64,000 nt of DNA from Coriaria nepalensis (lineage: Eukaryota; Streptophyta; Magnoliopsida; Cucurbitales; Coriariaceae). The position numbers and the translations under genes are program-made. The stretch spans positions 1,617,001 through 1,681,000 of the forward strand of contig CP114482.1 of assembly GCA_027186245.1 (NCBI GenBank), in the 5' to 3' direction. The notes beneath the pieces are model-generated. The model made no database searches and was not told where the DNA came from. It saw nothing but the letters and a program-made list of their open reading frames with translations. Positions 16,448-29,300 of the stretch are shown here, in pieces (position 1 is the stretch's first letter; every line of letters starts with the position of its first letter).

Positions 16448-18054
16448 TCCTTTTATAATTTTCTTTTTATTTAAGCTAAGTAGGAGCCAGAGCTAAGATG
16501 CAAGAATCGTGACACGACATGATTGATGACAACCAATGCTGAAACGTGGAAACTCGACTGCCTGTTGTTTTCTGTAAAAAGCGAAGTATCCCATTCCAAA
16601 TTTGGATTCCATCCGAACTCACGGTCCGTATGAATTGATAGTGTTTATATTATTTAATGAAGAAATGTTTTTTCTTTTTCTTTTTTTAATTAATTAACGT
16701 GATATTTAATAAATAATTTATATCGAATTTTAAAATTATTTTATATTATTATATTTAAATAAATTTCAATATATATAATTTAGATGATATTGGATTAAAA
16801 TTAAGAGATTAATTTTTATATATTATTTTTTAAATTCATAAATTTAAATATATATTTATCGAATAATAGTAAAAAATAATTTATTTTAACATATTTAAAA
16901 ATAGAAAAAAAAAGACCCTATTCAGATTCATCTATTTAATTTTTTTTTTATAATAAATAAATAAAAAAGGAAAATTAAAACATTATTTTGTTTTGAATTA
17001 AGATATCAACGTTTGCATGCAATTTATCTTACCTAATTTTCCTTTTTTTACGTAAAGTCGTCTAAATTGCATTCACACCAACTTATACAACAAGAGGTTT
17101 AAAATTAAACGACAAGAAAAACCTCAAAATATAATATGTGGTACGCACGTGTTCTCTGTTCATACGTTACTGAAAACTGACACGTGGCAATACGCAGTTT
17201 ATAAATATATAATTATTGATTGATTTTTGAAAAGGTCAAGCTAATAAAATTGGACTCGGTTTAGTCATGTTTAGATGTGGCTTCTAGGTGGGTTGGTGGG
17301 CCTAAAATAATAATAATATATTATGTGTATTAAATTAATATAAATAATAATAAATAATATATAATCAAATAGTAATTTGATCTGGTCTGGTGGAGGCTCA
17401 ACTGATAGCTTTCCCTATATGGTCCATGAGGAAAGAGTGGGGGCAGGTGAGGCGCAAGCCACATGCTTTGGGTTCTATGTAGAGGGAACAGATTCGCATG
17501 CACTTGGCTCTGCCTCATTATGAACCCATCCTCCACGCTCAACTGTGCGGTGGCTGGCTGGTCACTTCTGGTGGAGGCTCATCTCTCTTAATTTTTCCAT
17601 TCATTTCATTTTTTATGTTATTTTATTTTAATTTTATGATAATTTCTTATTTATACTGTTTATATATTACTATGTGATATGATAAATATAATTTTAATAT
17701 ATAAAAATAATATTTATAATTAAATCATATAAGAATGCACATAAATCATAGAAATAATTCATATAGAAGTTTCTTTTTGGAGTTAAAATTGAGTTCAGAG
17801 TCCTCTACAGACTGAAGTTTGGATCCGGATCTATATATCCATATCCAAATCTCATTCAAGACTGATAACCTGATGAGAGTACCGTTTGCGCTTTCCAAAC
17901 ACCTAAACGGCACAGGTTCTCTATTGAATCTGTTACGAGATATATAGATTCAATCTTGTTGTCGAAGTTTCGACATTGTTGAGGTAGATAGAGATTTCGC
18001 AAATAATAAATAAAATGTTCCTATGATCCCTATACTTGGTATCTATACAGCCAC

Positions 18055-21000
18055 TCATCTTTGTTGGAAGTTCAAGACCTTGATGCCAAATGCAAACACG
18101 AGAGCAAAAAAGACGGCAAAGGCGACCAAGATCCCGGCCGTAGGCCCCATGAAATCCAAGTTATACCCGAAATGATTCTCGACATACCACTTGATGGTTG
18201 GATCCGGCACAATTCCTTCTACTTTGATAGTGTCTTCAACATCACCATACTGTGTCACAATTAGTCCATATACAGTCCATGCCACTGGACATACATAGTA
18301 GTACCAAATCCACCACTTAGGAATCCTCTGCACATTTCACATGGCAAACATTGAAATTGGAAAAAGGGTTAAATGGAGCTAATTTTTGTAGACTTATGAA
18401 AGGAAGAGGATACAACAAAGAGAAATGGGAAGAGAGGAACTTACGGGTTTCGGGATGAAGAAACCGGAAAATAGGGCAAAGAATCCATAAAATGAGGATG
18501 CGAAAATGGCAGCCGATTCATGATTCGGCGTGATGGATACGGTCATCATTCCGTAGTAGGTGTAGTAGAGGAGAGAGAAGAAGGTGATGAAGAAGAACCA
18601 GAAGAACTTTGCTAGTGTCCATTGAAAGCTCACCATTGCATATACTATAAGTGAATAATACGTTGCCTGAACAAATATATATGGTATCTCCACAATCACC
18701 TGCACAAAGAAAATAGGTAAACAATTATCAAATTCATATCATTTTACAATCATTTAAAGGCAAAATTTTACCTGTGCCATCGCATATGGAAATGCAGAAT
18801 ACATGCCGGCAGCTCTTTCTCGATAAAAAACCGTTCGCTCCACTGCAATGACCGGTTGCACAGTTGAACAGTTGTTAATTCCAATGAATGTGACTGCGAC
18901 ATACATTGCTCCAATAATCATGGTTAGATCAGTTGAGTTTTCCCTGAAGATTTTGGAGGAGAAAAAAAAAAGGTGTAAGAAAAAACAATTGAATTTACAT
19001 TTTTATAGGCTTGTCAAGAACATACCTTTTTGTACCAACTTGCCAAAAAATCGAGCCGAGCACGAGAGAAGCCGTCAAGCTGAAGAAGTATCGGACGAGA
19101 TTATAGTCCGGACTTCTCCAGTAAGTCCACCATTGCTTCCAAAGGCAGGACTTCAATTGACCCCATGTTGATTGTGAATATTGTGTAGAAAAATACAGAT
19201 CCGTCTCGCCTTCTTTTGGTTCACTCAAATCTTTTACTCGAGCCTTTGTTTCTCTGTGTTATACTTTATTCATTAAAAGCTAATTAAGAAGATGTGTTTA
19301 TAATCACATACAAAATTTCTAAAAGACTTACTGATACAAGGGCGATGATTTGTAGTGCTCAGAAAAATCAAACCCAAGCCGGGTTTCAACTGTGGTCGAG
19401 CTTGCTTCTAACATCCATGCTGCCGGATTTTGTCCATCCCGAATCTTCATCACTCCATGAATAGCCTTAAAGAAAAACAAAACGAGAGTATATGATATTG
19501 TATAAGGAATGTCTGAAAACATTATATTATAAAGTAAGGTGTAGATATACCCCGAAATATTCAATGATCTTGTGAGAATGGCGACCGAGCGGGCCCGAGT
19601 AGATAACTCGTCCACCTCTCTTCATCAATAGAAGCTCGTCAAAGGCTTCAAAGATATCAATGCTAGGTTGATGAATTGTACATACAACTGTTCTTCCTGT
19701 ATCCACAGTGTTTCTTACAGTTCTCATAACAATTGCAGCTGCTCTTGCATCAAGACCAGAAGTTGGTTCATCCATGAATATGATTGAAGGATTAGCCACA
19801 AGCTCGACCGCTATTGTCAACCTCTTTCTTTGTTCGGTTGTCAAACCGGTGATTCCAGGAAGCCCTACTATTGCATTTTTTAGACCAGTTAGCTCTACTA
19901 GTTCCATCACTTCATCCACAAATGCCTTCCCAAAAAAAAAATATTTTTTTTAATTAATTAGTTTTTTCTTCGTCGAAACTGGACATAAACTGGTTCAGAA
20001 TAAAGTCAATTACTTTCTTACCATCTTCTCTATATCATTGACTTGTTGAGGGAGACGTAGAAAGGCCGAATAGATCAATGACTCTTTTACGGTTACTTGA
20101 GGGGAGTGAATATCTGTTTGTTCACAGTAGCCTGAAATTCTTGCAAAGGTCTCTTGCTTCTTAAGAAAGCCGGAGATTTTAATCTCGCCCTCAATATAGC
20201 CGCCGGTTTTTCTGCCAGCTAGGACATCCATTAGAGTTGTCTTTCCAGCCCCACTTACTCCCATCAAAGCCGTTAAAATTCCCGGCCTAAATGATCCGGT
20301 CACTTCGTTGAGCAATTGTAGCCTGTCCTCAGTCACCCCTTGATTCTTCATTTCCTATAATCAAATCATAAATACTTTATTTTCTTAGTTACTTTGTATA
20401 ATTCTTTAGAATGTTCTAAAGAAAGATAAAGATTCTTACCGAGGGCATGTCAACGTAGTAGTTTACATTGTCGAATGACATTGATAGAGGCTTGAAAGGA
20501 AGAATCATTCCTCGCATGGGATTACTTTTCATTTCTATTCCTCCTAAAAGAAGATATTCATCGATATGTTAATGGTATTATCTAAGAACATGAACTTTAG
20601 TATAAAAAGGAGAATGGAAATACTTCTAGTGCTAATAATAAATTTTGTACTTGTTTTGTTTCGGTTTCGGTTTCGGTTTTTTGCTTCGTGTTTATCTTTC
20701 CCATCTGTTTCTTCTTCCTGGCAGGATTGTCCGCTTGCTTCGTCCTCAGATATTATTGCTTGAGGCTTCCCAAGAGCTGAAAAGTCCATCAATCATATAA
20801 TTAGAACAAGTTTAAAGAAATATAGAATCATTAATAGATAAGTTATAGACTTACGATTTAGGTACATAAGAGACAGTGTGAAGAGAAAATTGAAGAGAAT
20901 GGAAAACCCGAAAAGGCCAGCAACTCCGATCCAATACCAGTATGTCTTATCCGGTACGTTAATGCTCTTTAGAACCGAGACACCCAACTTTGTGACATTG

Positions 21001-24000
21001 TCTTCATTCTGTAAACATGAGTGAAAATATGTTAAAACCTAAGCATTTATATCATTTGCTAGAAACAATGTTGAGTGTTATAATATAAATATTCTGACAG
21101 ACCAGCTTGTTCATCCATCTTGAAGAAAGCATCTCATTGATGGACAAAGCATCAAATGCATATGTCAGAGGCGAAACCCAATTGCCCCACGACCACCATA
21201 CCGGAATTCGTCCTGTTAATTTCGAATAAATTTAGTTCGCCCAATTTAGTTATGCTAAAAACTGTTATTATCTGAAAGTGGATTGAATTTAATAGGTTTA
21301 CAGAAATAAAATATCATAAGCAAACTGACCTTTGGGAACGACGAAACCTCCAAGCAAAAACAAGACGAGCAAAGAAAGAGAACCGCCTGTATGAGCTATC
21401 AACATGGTTCTACATAGCCCTGCCATGAATCTAGATAGCCCAGCTGCCATTTGTTGGACCAAAAATACACCCAATAGATGCTTGAAGAACCTGAAATTAA
21501 AAAGGAAAAGAAAAAGGAAGGTTTATTCTATGTATAACCACTTATCCTAAATGACTTTTGATATCAAAATGTTAGGATTCAAGTCTGTAATGTTGCCTGC
21601 TAACTTCAGGAGCATATCCGATGGTTAAATATGTAACGACTGTCCAAGCTATAGACTCTAAAATGGACATAGGAACTTGGACGAAGAAATTCGGGATTGT
21701 GAAAGCCCATGCAGGAAAGAACAAGAGATCTCTATGCTTATAAAACACCGGAAGCCTTGTAATAGTCATAGAAAGCTCCACAAAGCCATTGAACATGTTG
21801 GCAGTTAGTGCAAATATAATCGCACCGGTGTATAAGAACGCATCGTCAAAAGTGACATCTAGTCTTGTTCTCAAGAACACGGTTGATGTTATAACGGAAA
21901 CGATGATGATTTGGACCGTCTTCGAAATGTAAATGGGTGCATTTCTCTTGACCAGGAGCCATTCCTTGTCCATAGAGGCTTTAAGAAGCTCCATTTTCGG
22001 GATGGAGTATTTTGAGAAAACTAGAGCTTTCGGATGGCTACAAGATTTTTCATAGGGTAGAAGAAGCTCGCTTTGTAGCTGCATCCCTATGTGGAAGGCC
22101 TTAAACCGGCTTGCAAACTCGGAAACTGATATGTATTGATATCGCTTGCTCTTATCTGCCCAATATTGCTCTTGATCTTTTTTCGACGTCACCTTGTCAA
22201 AATTTTCACATAAAGAATATTAGATTAAGGCTCTATTTGACTAGAATTGCATATATTTATATGTCATATTAATGTATACTAATCAATAATCATACCTCTT
22301 GAAGAAAATCAGCTATGCCTTTTCTCTCCGGGCACTTAAATCCGCTTAGTTCAAAGAATTCAACAACATGCTCAAGTGAGCCCTGATAGACGATCTGGCC
22401 CTCCGACAAGAAGATGATGTCATCAAATAAATCGAACGTCTCGGGATCTGGTTGGAGTAGAGACATCAATACTGTGGCGTCCATAACATGCACGATTTGC
22501 TGCATGCACTTCACGATCTGGTACGTTGTGGAGCTGTCCAGGCCGGTTGATATTTCATCCATGAAAAGTGTTTTGTTAGGTCCTACAATTAACTCCCCTG
22601 CATTGAACAACATTGAGCCATTTTAAGTTACAACTTAAAAAAATGATTTCAAATTGAAATTTTCACTAGATTAGCAAATTAATGCATGAGTTAAGATTAA
22701 TTAACCTATTGTCACACGCTTTTTCTGCCCACCGGAAATTCCCCTCTTCATATCATCTCCGACGAGTGTGTCTTTACATATATCAAGCCCCAATATCTGT
22801 TACACAAAGCAAACAAGTTTTAAATTTCATTGTTCGATTCAAATTAGTGAAAAGGTCAAAAGGGGAAGAAAAGTACTGACTTTGAGAATATAATCCGTAA
22901 TTAAATTGCTCTGAGCTCCTTCCATTGCAATTGCCTGGAGAAATTAAATTTACATTTCATTTATATTACTCAAACGTCATACTTTTTGCATTGAATAGTC
23001 ATATTTGCGGTAATGAGCACCTTCATGAAGAGATCAACTTCGACGTCCGGGAAAATTCCGACTTCCCGCTCTCTTCTATTCAGCTCGGTGAGAAAATCTG
23101 AATACATTTTGCTTACACATTTTACTACTTTTGCAAAAAACTAAAAAAATGAAAGAGGCATGGTTAGTATAGTATAGTATACAATTTTGATCCAATAAAT
23201 TATTACCGTATCGATTCCCGACTCCTTGGAATCTTGCTGCATAATCTAAGGTTTCCTTAACCGTAAGATTTCCGAAGTGAACATTGTTTTGACTAATGTA
23301 GGATGATGTCTTTTGCGGAACGAATTCATTGAGGTTATGACCATTGTATGTTACTTGTCCTTGCACCTAAATAATTAAAACAACATGATTTTTTTCCCTC
23401 TTTTTTAATCCAATTACTAAATCTTGGTTGATCATTGTTTAAACACAGAACTTACCCGTAAGGTTGTGTCTAATTTTCCAGCCAGTGCCAACAAAAGGGT
23501 TGTCTTTCCCGACGAGGGAGGGCCTAACAAAAGTGTCATCCTTAAAAATAAAAAATAAAAACACCAAGAAAACTTAAATCAAAATTTTCGATTGAAGCAT
23601 ATGATTATTTAAACAATCTGAATTTTTCAATACTAATTGTAATGATGGATGGATAGATGTTATTACCTTGAAGGTTTAATGATCCCAGAAACATGTTTAA
23701 GGATGGTGAGTTTGGTTCTTTTAGCAAGTCTGATACCACACAAGTCAAGAGCTGATTCTGCAATGTTTCGTACTGTGTTCGAAAGAGTTGGAAGAGCTCT
23801 AGTCCCGACATAACAATCTGCTTCTATTTGTAACCTCTCGAATCTAACCTCGATTTTCGGAAGTTGGATTCCTACCCTGCAACCATGTATGTATGTTATA
23901 ACAAAGATTAATTATGTAGAGCAATTGCATTATAATTACTCATGTACCTAGTAAATCTGTTTATTGGTCACTAAAATTTGGAAATATCTAAGATTTTTTC

Positions 24001-24564
24001 TTTGTTTTCAGTGAATTCTAATTGATCATTGATCAAAAAAGCTAAATTAACATGGTTATATTTGAAGAATTTTCGGGTAAACTCAGTCTATTGTAATCAC
24101 AATTATACCTATTCAATCCACAGATTGTTACATTGTATCAAACTTTTTTTGTATGCTGTTTACAGAATCCTCCGCATATGTCTTCTACCGTCTCCAAATC
24201 TAATAAACTCTCCAAACAAAAATAAATAAATAAATATAATAAAGAAACATGTAACTGACCTATCAAAACGATCTTTGAACCTAGTCAAGAACTCAAGATT
24301 ATCTTCTACCACAACCTTGAACGTACTGTCAATAAAATCTTGCTTTTCCTTCCCACTAAGCTCCCACACATTCACTTCATTGTACATAGGCATGACCTCT
24401 ATTTCGTGCTTATTGCTGTCTCGATCCTCCGCAACGGATCGGAGCAAACCTGTTCTCAATCGATCATAAGTGGGCAGTCTCTCTATTGCAGCCCACTTTA
24501 GTCTTTCTTCATCTTCTTCCTTCCTTGAATTTGAAGGGCTCATAACTTGGATTTGTCGACTCAT
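18055..24564 (-). CDS. PDR-type full-size ABC transporter, ABCG subfamily, copy 1, 21 coding exons
   Basis: A plasma-membrane ATP-driven exporter of the plant pleiotropic drug resistance family (NBD-TMD-NBD-TMD). Exons: 24564-24260, 23876-23667, 23540-23456, 23366-23207, 23097-23021, 22934-22881, 22796-22706, 22597-22296, 22192-21597, 21490-21330, 21212-21103, 21008-20855, 20776-20651, 20543-20440, 20354-20022, 19925-19551, 19465-19332, 19253-19026, 18943-18772, 18699-18445, 18327-18055; total 4305 nt, 1434 aa. NBD1 has Walker A GPPSSGKT (178-185), ISGGQ (317-321) and LFMDE (338-342). NBD2 has GVSGAGKT (877-884), LTTEQ (984-988) and IIFMDE (1004-1009). Hydrophobic TMD blocks follow each NBD. 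ATG at 24564 (MSRQIQ) is the first good start. The exon 9 donor is GC (AG|GCAACA) where copy 2 has GT; frame closure supports its use. An NR repeat lies in the linker. The substrate is not predictable. It resembles the ABCG29/35/36 group. Confidence 0.93.
20655..20682 (-). repeat. Coding hexanucleotide repeat in ABCG copy 1 linker
   Basis: Tandem AACCGA-type hexamers encode alternating Asn-Arg residues at the end of exon 13, in the variable linker between TMD1 and NBD2. The repeat abuts the exon's splice donor. The tandem paralogue lacks it. Confidence 0.8.
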
Positions 24565-26372
24565 CTTCACTAACTCCAACCGGCTTCTGTAGAAAACCGA
24601 TCTTCTTATTAAATATTATTATACTCAAACTGATGATCAGATCGGTTTCTCCATGGGATTAGAGGGAAACATGTAAAGGTTGTGAAAACTAACTACGTAT
24701 TTAATTATTATATATTGTTATATATATGGTGTAACTTACGTAAATTTTGCTTTGCTTCTAGAAGAATTAGTACTAGCTGGTAAGATTTGCTAAAAAATAC
24801 CTGAATCTTTAGTATTCTTCAAATCTTTAGTATTCTTCAAATTTGTGTGGGTACGTAACTTTTTTTTTTTTTTTAAGGGTTTTAGATATACTTTCTATTG
24901 ATGAGAGAATATCTCTTCTGTTTAAAATAGAGTCCCAGTCCTGGTCAAACGTGTCTTATGTTTTCTGGTTCCCACTTCCCGATTATAACGTATCATGAAA
25001 CAAATTAGATGATTATCATTTAATTACTTAATTAATTAATTAAAAGAGTACGATTCTAAGAATCTTTATTGATAACGTGTCATTTATTTTCGAGGCTTAC
25101 CAATGATAAAAAAAAATAATAATAATAATCTTTGTGAATCTTAAATAAAAACCCTCTGAAGCTGATCTCTCATCAGTCTTACGTTGTAATCTGGATCAAC
25201 TTCTTAGAGTTTAACTCATTAATCTAGTAGGGATGGAATCTCAATCTTAGAATCACATGTGTAATTAGAAATTTCAATGGGAAAGAAAGATGGCGTTTCT
25301 GCATGCATGGAAGAGGTCAATTATTTTTCGGGAACATGCAAAGATGGTGGCATGGTGACGAACATCAATTACCTTAAAAGCTGCTAATAAATGAGCCAGT
25401 TTAATTCATTAATTAAAATAAATTAAGATTACTTTAGATTATCTTTGAAATTGATCCGTTCATCATTTTTCTTTTGGATTTTATTTATTTATTTTTTTCC
25501 TTGGCTTTACTCACGATCTCTTATATTCTTACTCTTAAACTCATCTAAATGATCACAAAATTGACGAATATGATAAATTGAAGCAATAATTTATAAATTT
25601 AGGAATAGACTTAGACGATGATTTAGAAATTAGGAATTTTAATACAAAATTAATTGATAATGAATAGTCATCTTTATAAGTTTTTTCACATATGTTGTTA
25701 GTCCATCGGATGTTACCTTATTTACAAGTATAAAGGTTTATGCTTGGCTTTTCCGGACTCTAATTTGTAAGGATGGATAAAAAATTTGGTTTCAATGAGA
25801 GTATGGGAAACAAATTTGGTACTAATATCGATTTTAACTACTGATTAAGGTATGCGTATTGTTTATGTTAATAATAACAAGATTAGAATCGAGACTAATT
25901 TTAAAATAAATTCTAGTTATAAATGATATGGTCTCGATAGTAATCCTGATAATGAAATATTTGTATCAAACCGATACAAGTAGTTTGTGGTACCGGCATT
26001 GAAAAAGTCGGAATGGAACTGATATCACCTCATTTCGATTCAGACAATACTTTTGCCCACGGAGTGTTATATGTATTAGCATTGACGTGCTTATCTTGTA
26101 TTGCTAGACACAATTAATCCCTTCAAGATGAAAAATCGAAACTATTTTCTATGCATATATATACATATAGAATATATTCATCAATATTTATATAGATATC
26201 AGAAACATCCTCTGTTTTCTTCCAGCAACATATCTCCAAGTGGCTTCACTACCAGTTCTATCCTTATGGATCTTTGATTACAATATATATATACAATTGT
26301 GACCAAAAAAAAAAAAAAACCCTTCCCTGAAAAGTATTCCTTCCATGAAGCAAGATTTGTGAACCGATCATC
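24565..26372. other. Intergenic spacer between the two ABCG genes
   Basis: The left part should be the leader and promoter of ABCG copy 1; a TATA-rich stretch lies near 24.71-24.73 kb. The remainder is AT-rich. The right end is the 3' flank of ABCG copy 2. No gene or clear mobile element was seen. Confidence 0.5.
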
Positions 26373-29300
26373 TTACCTCATTTGGAAATTCAAGGTCTTA
26401 ATGCAATAGGCAAACATGAATGCAAAGAAACACGTAAAGCCCACCAAAACACCCGCAACCGGCCCGATAAAGTCGGAATCATACCCGTAATGATTCTCTA
26501 TGTACCATTTAACTGTTGGATCCGGACTCATTCCGGGTACTTTCAAATGTCCCTCATCATCTCCATATTGTGATACAATCAATCCATATACCGTCCAAGC
26601 CACGGGACAAATCCAATAATACCATATCCACCATTTCGGAATTCTCTGAAAATTGTTTAGTCGTGTCAAGAAATGTCACTAAACACTGACATTTTTATCA
26701 AAAAAAAAAAAGAAAAAGATGTGTACTTACTGGTCTAGGAATGAAGAAACCGGAGAAAAGGTTGAAGAGTGAATAGAAAGCTGCTGCGAAAATAGCCGCT
26801 ACTTGATGGTTCGGAGTGATGGAAACCGTCATCATGCCGTAGTATGTAAAATAGAGGAAAGAGAAGAAGGAGATGAAGAAGAACCAGAAGAATTTCGCAA
26901 CGGTCCATTGAAAGCCAACCATGGCATATACAATGAGAGTGTAATAAGTGGTTTGGACAAATACAAATGGTATTTCCACAAACACCTGCCAAAAAATAAA
27001 ATATAATAAGGTAAAACATGTGATAATTTTTAGTTTAATTTATTGAACTAGAACACTATATAAGCTTATTACTAACCTGTGCAAGGGCATAAGGTAAGGC
27101 GGAGTACATCCCAGCAGCTGTTTCTCGATAAAAGACGGTTCTTTCTACGGCTACTATCGGTTGAATAGTGGAGCAGTTATTGATTCCGACAAATAGAACG
27201 GCAGCATACATAGCCCCGATTACCATGCTAAGGTCAGCTGAATCACTCCTAAAAAATATTGACCATATAACATTTAGAAACAAAAAGGACATGTCACATA
27301 TTATAAGATGTCTTCTTTTTTTTTATTTTTTATTTTTTGGAGGGTAAAAGGTGTGTAAGTAATAGACCTTTTGGTGCCGACTTTCCAGAAGATAGTTCCG
27401 ACCAATAAGGCGGCAGCCAAGGTGAAGAAGTATCGAACAAGGTTGTAGTCCGGACTTCTCCAGTAAGTCCACCATTGCTTCCAAATGCAAGATTTAAATT
27501 GACCCCATGATGATTGAGAATATTGAGTTGGAAAATAGAGGTCCTTTGCTGATGCTGGTGGGTTGCTTAGCTCCTTCACTAAAGCTTTATTTCTCCTGAT
27601 TTGTTATAGCCATAGTTAAAGATCAATTACTATACATATAATTTTTTAATAAATAAATAAAAAGGGAAAACACTAAATTTGTACTTACTGATGCAAGGAT
27701 GATGATTTGTAGTACTCGGCAAAGTCCATTCCGAGCCGGACCTCAGCTGCTACTGAGCTCACTTCCAGCATCCAAGTTGCCGGGTTGTACTTGTCTTTGA
27801 TTTTTGGCACTCCAGGAATTGCCTACATTATTCATTATTGAATCGAAAGAAAAAAGAAATCATATGACAAACTTATCACTTGGATCTAACAGTTTTTGTA
27901 GGAAATGAAAAATAATTTGAAGTACCTCAAAATATTCGATGATCTTGTGAGAATTGCGACCAAGTGGTCCTGAGTAGATAACTTGACCTCCTCTCTTCAT
28001 CAATAGAAGCTCGTCAAAGGCTTCGAAGATATCAATACTAGGTTGATGAATTGTGCACACAACCGTTCTTCCAGTATCCACTGTGTTTCTAACAGTTCTC
28101 ATAACTATTGCAGCTGCTCTGGCATCAAGGCCAGAAGTCGGTTCATCCATAAATATGATAGAAGGATTAGCCACGAGCTCTACTGCTATGGTCAACCTCT
28201 TCCTTTGTTCGGTTGACAAACCAGTGACTCCGGGAAGCCCAACTATAGCATCCTTAAGGTTGTCTAGTTCCACTAGCTCCATCACCTCATCTACAAAGAC
28301 CTGAATGAATATGAAAGAACCACTTTAAGAAACAATTTAAAACATATTTTTTCCCAATATTAAAATATATATAATCTTCTGTTTTGAAAAAAAATTCAAA
28401 ATTGTGTACGATCTTCAAAACTTTTTCCTGTTTGAACAAATTTTATGGCAACCCTGTGCTCTGTCTAGTATATCTAGACCTATCAATAAATTAGAACTCA
28501 TTGCCCGTTACTTACCATCTTTTCGACATTGCTGACTTCTTTGGGGAGCCTAAGGAAAGCCGAGTAAATCAGTGATTCACGAATGGTGACCTGCGGTGAG
28601 TGGATGTCGGTTTGCTCACAATATCCAGAAATTCTTGCAAAGGTTTCTTGCTTCTTGGGGAAACCCGAGATTCTAATGTCACCTTCAATGTAACCGCCTG
28701 TTTTCCTTCCCGCCAAAACATCCATTAAGGTTGTCTTTCCGGCACCGCTAACGCCCATTAACGCGGTTAAGACACCTGGTCTAAAAGCGCCGGTTACTTC
28801 ACGTAGGAGCTGAAGCCTGTCCTCTGTGACCCCTTGTTCCTTCATTTCCTAGTAACGAAACAAGCAATGTGTTTACTTAATGTGATTAATGCTACAATTA
28901 GAATTAATTTAGAGATGGAAAGAGAATTTAATTTGTCTTACTGCGGGCATGTCGACGAAGTAATTAACACTATCGAACGACATTGCTAGAGGAGTGAAAG
29001 GAAGAACCATGCCTCTCTTGGGGGCAACACCATTTGCTACCTCAAGGGAGGAATCATTGTTTCTAGCAAGTCCGTTTGGGTCAGTTCTACTACTCATTCG
29101 TCGAATCGTCATTTCTCCTGGATAGATTAGATTTTCTTTAAGTGATAATCTTGATAAGTATGACAGGGAAAAGAGAAGGAAAAAGAAATAAGAAATTTCA
29201 TACTTGAATTGTTTCCATCAGAAGCAGATAATGATCTAGACATTGAATGAACATCATCTAACTTGGGTCTTCTCAATCGAGGTTGTTCTTTCGATTCTTC

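Larger units (their letters stand above)
15598..18054. other. Intergenic region upstream of NADP-ME, downstream of ABCG copy 1
   Basis: The first few hundred bases should hold the NADP-ME leader and promoter, including a CT repeat at 15812-15839. A 33-bp tandem duplication lies at 16005-16070, an AAAGA repeat at 16403-16447, and a less AT-rich patch at 17.39-17.58 kb is bounded by a 14-bp direct repeat. The rest is AT-rich with no supported gene. Confidence 0.5.
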
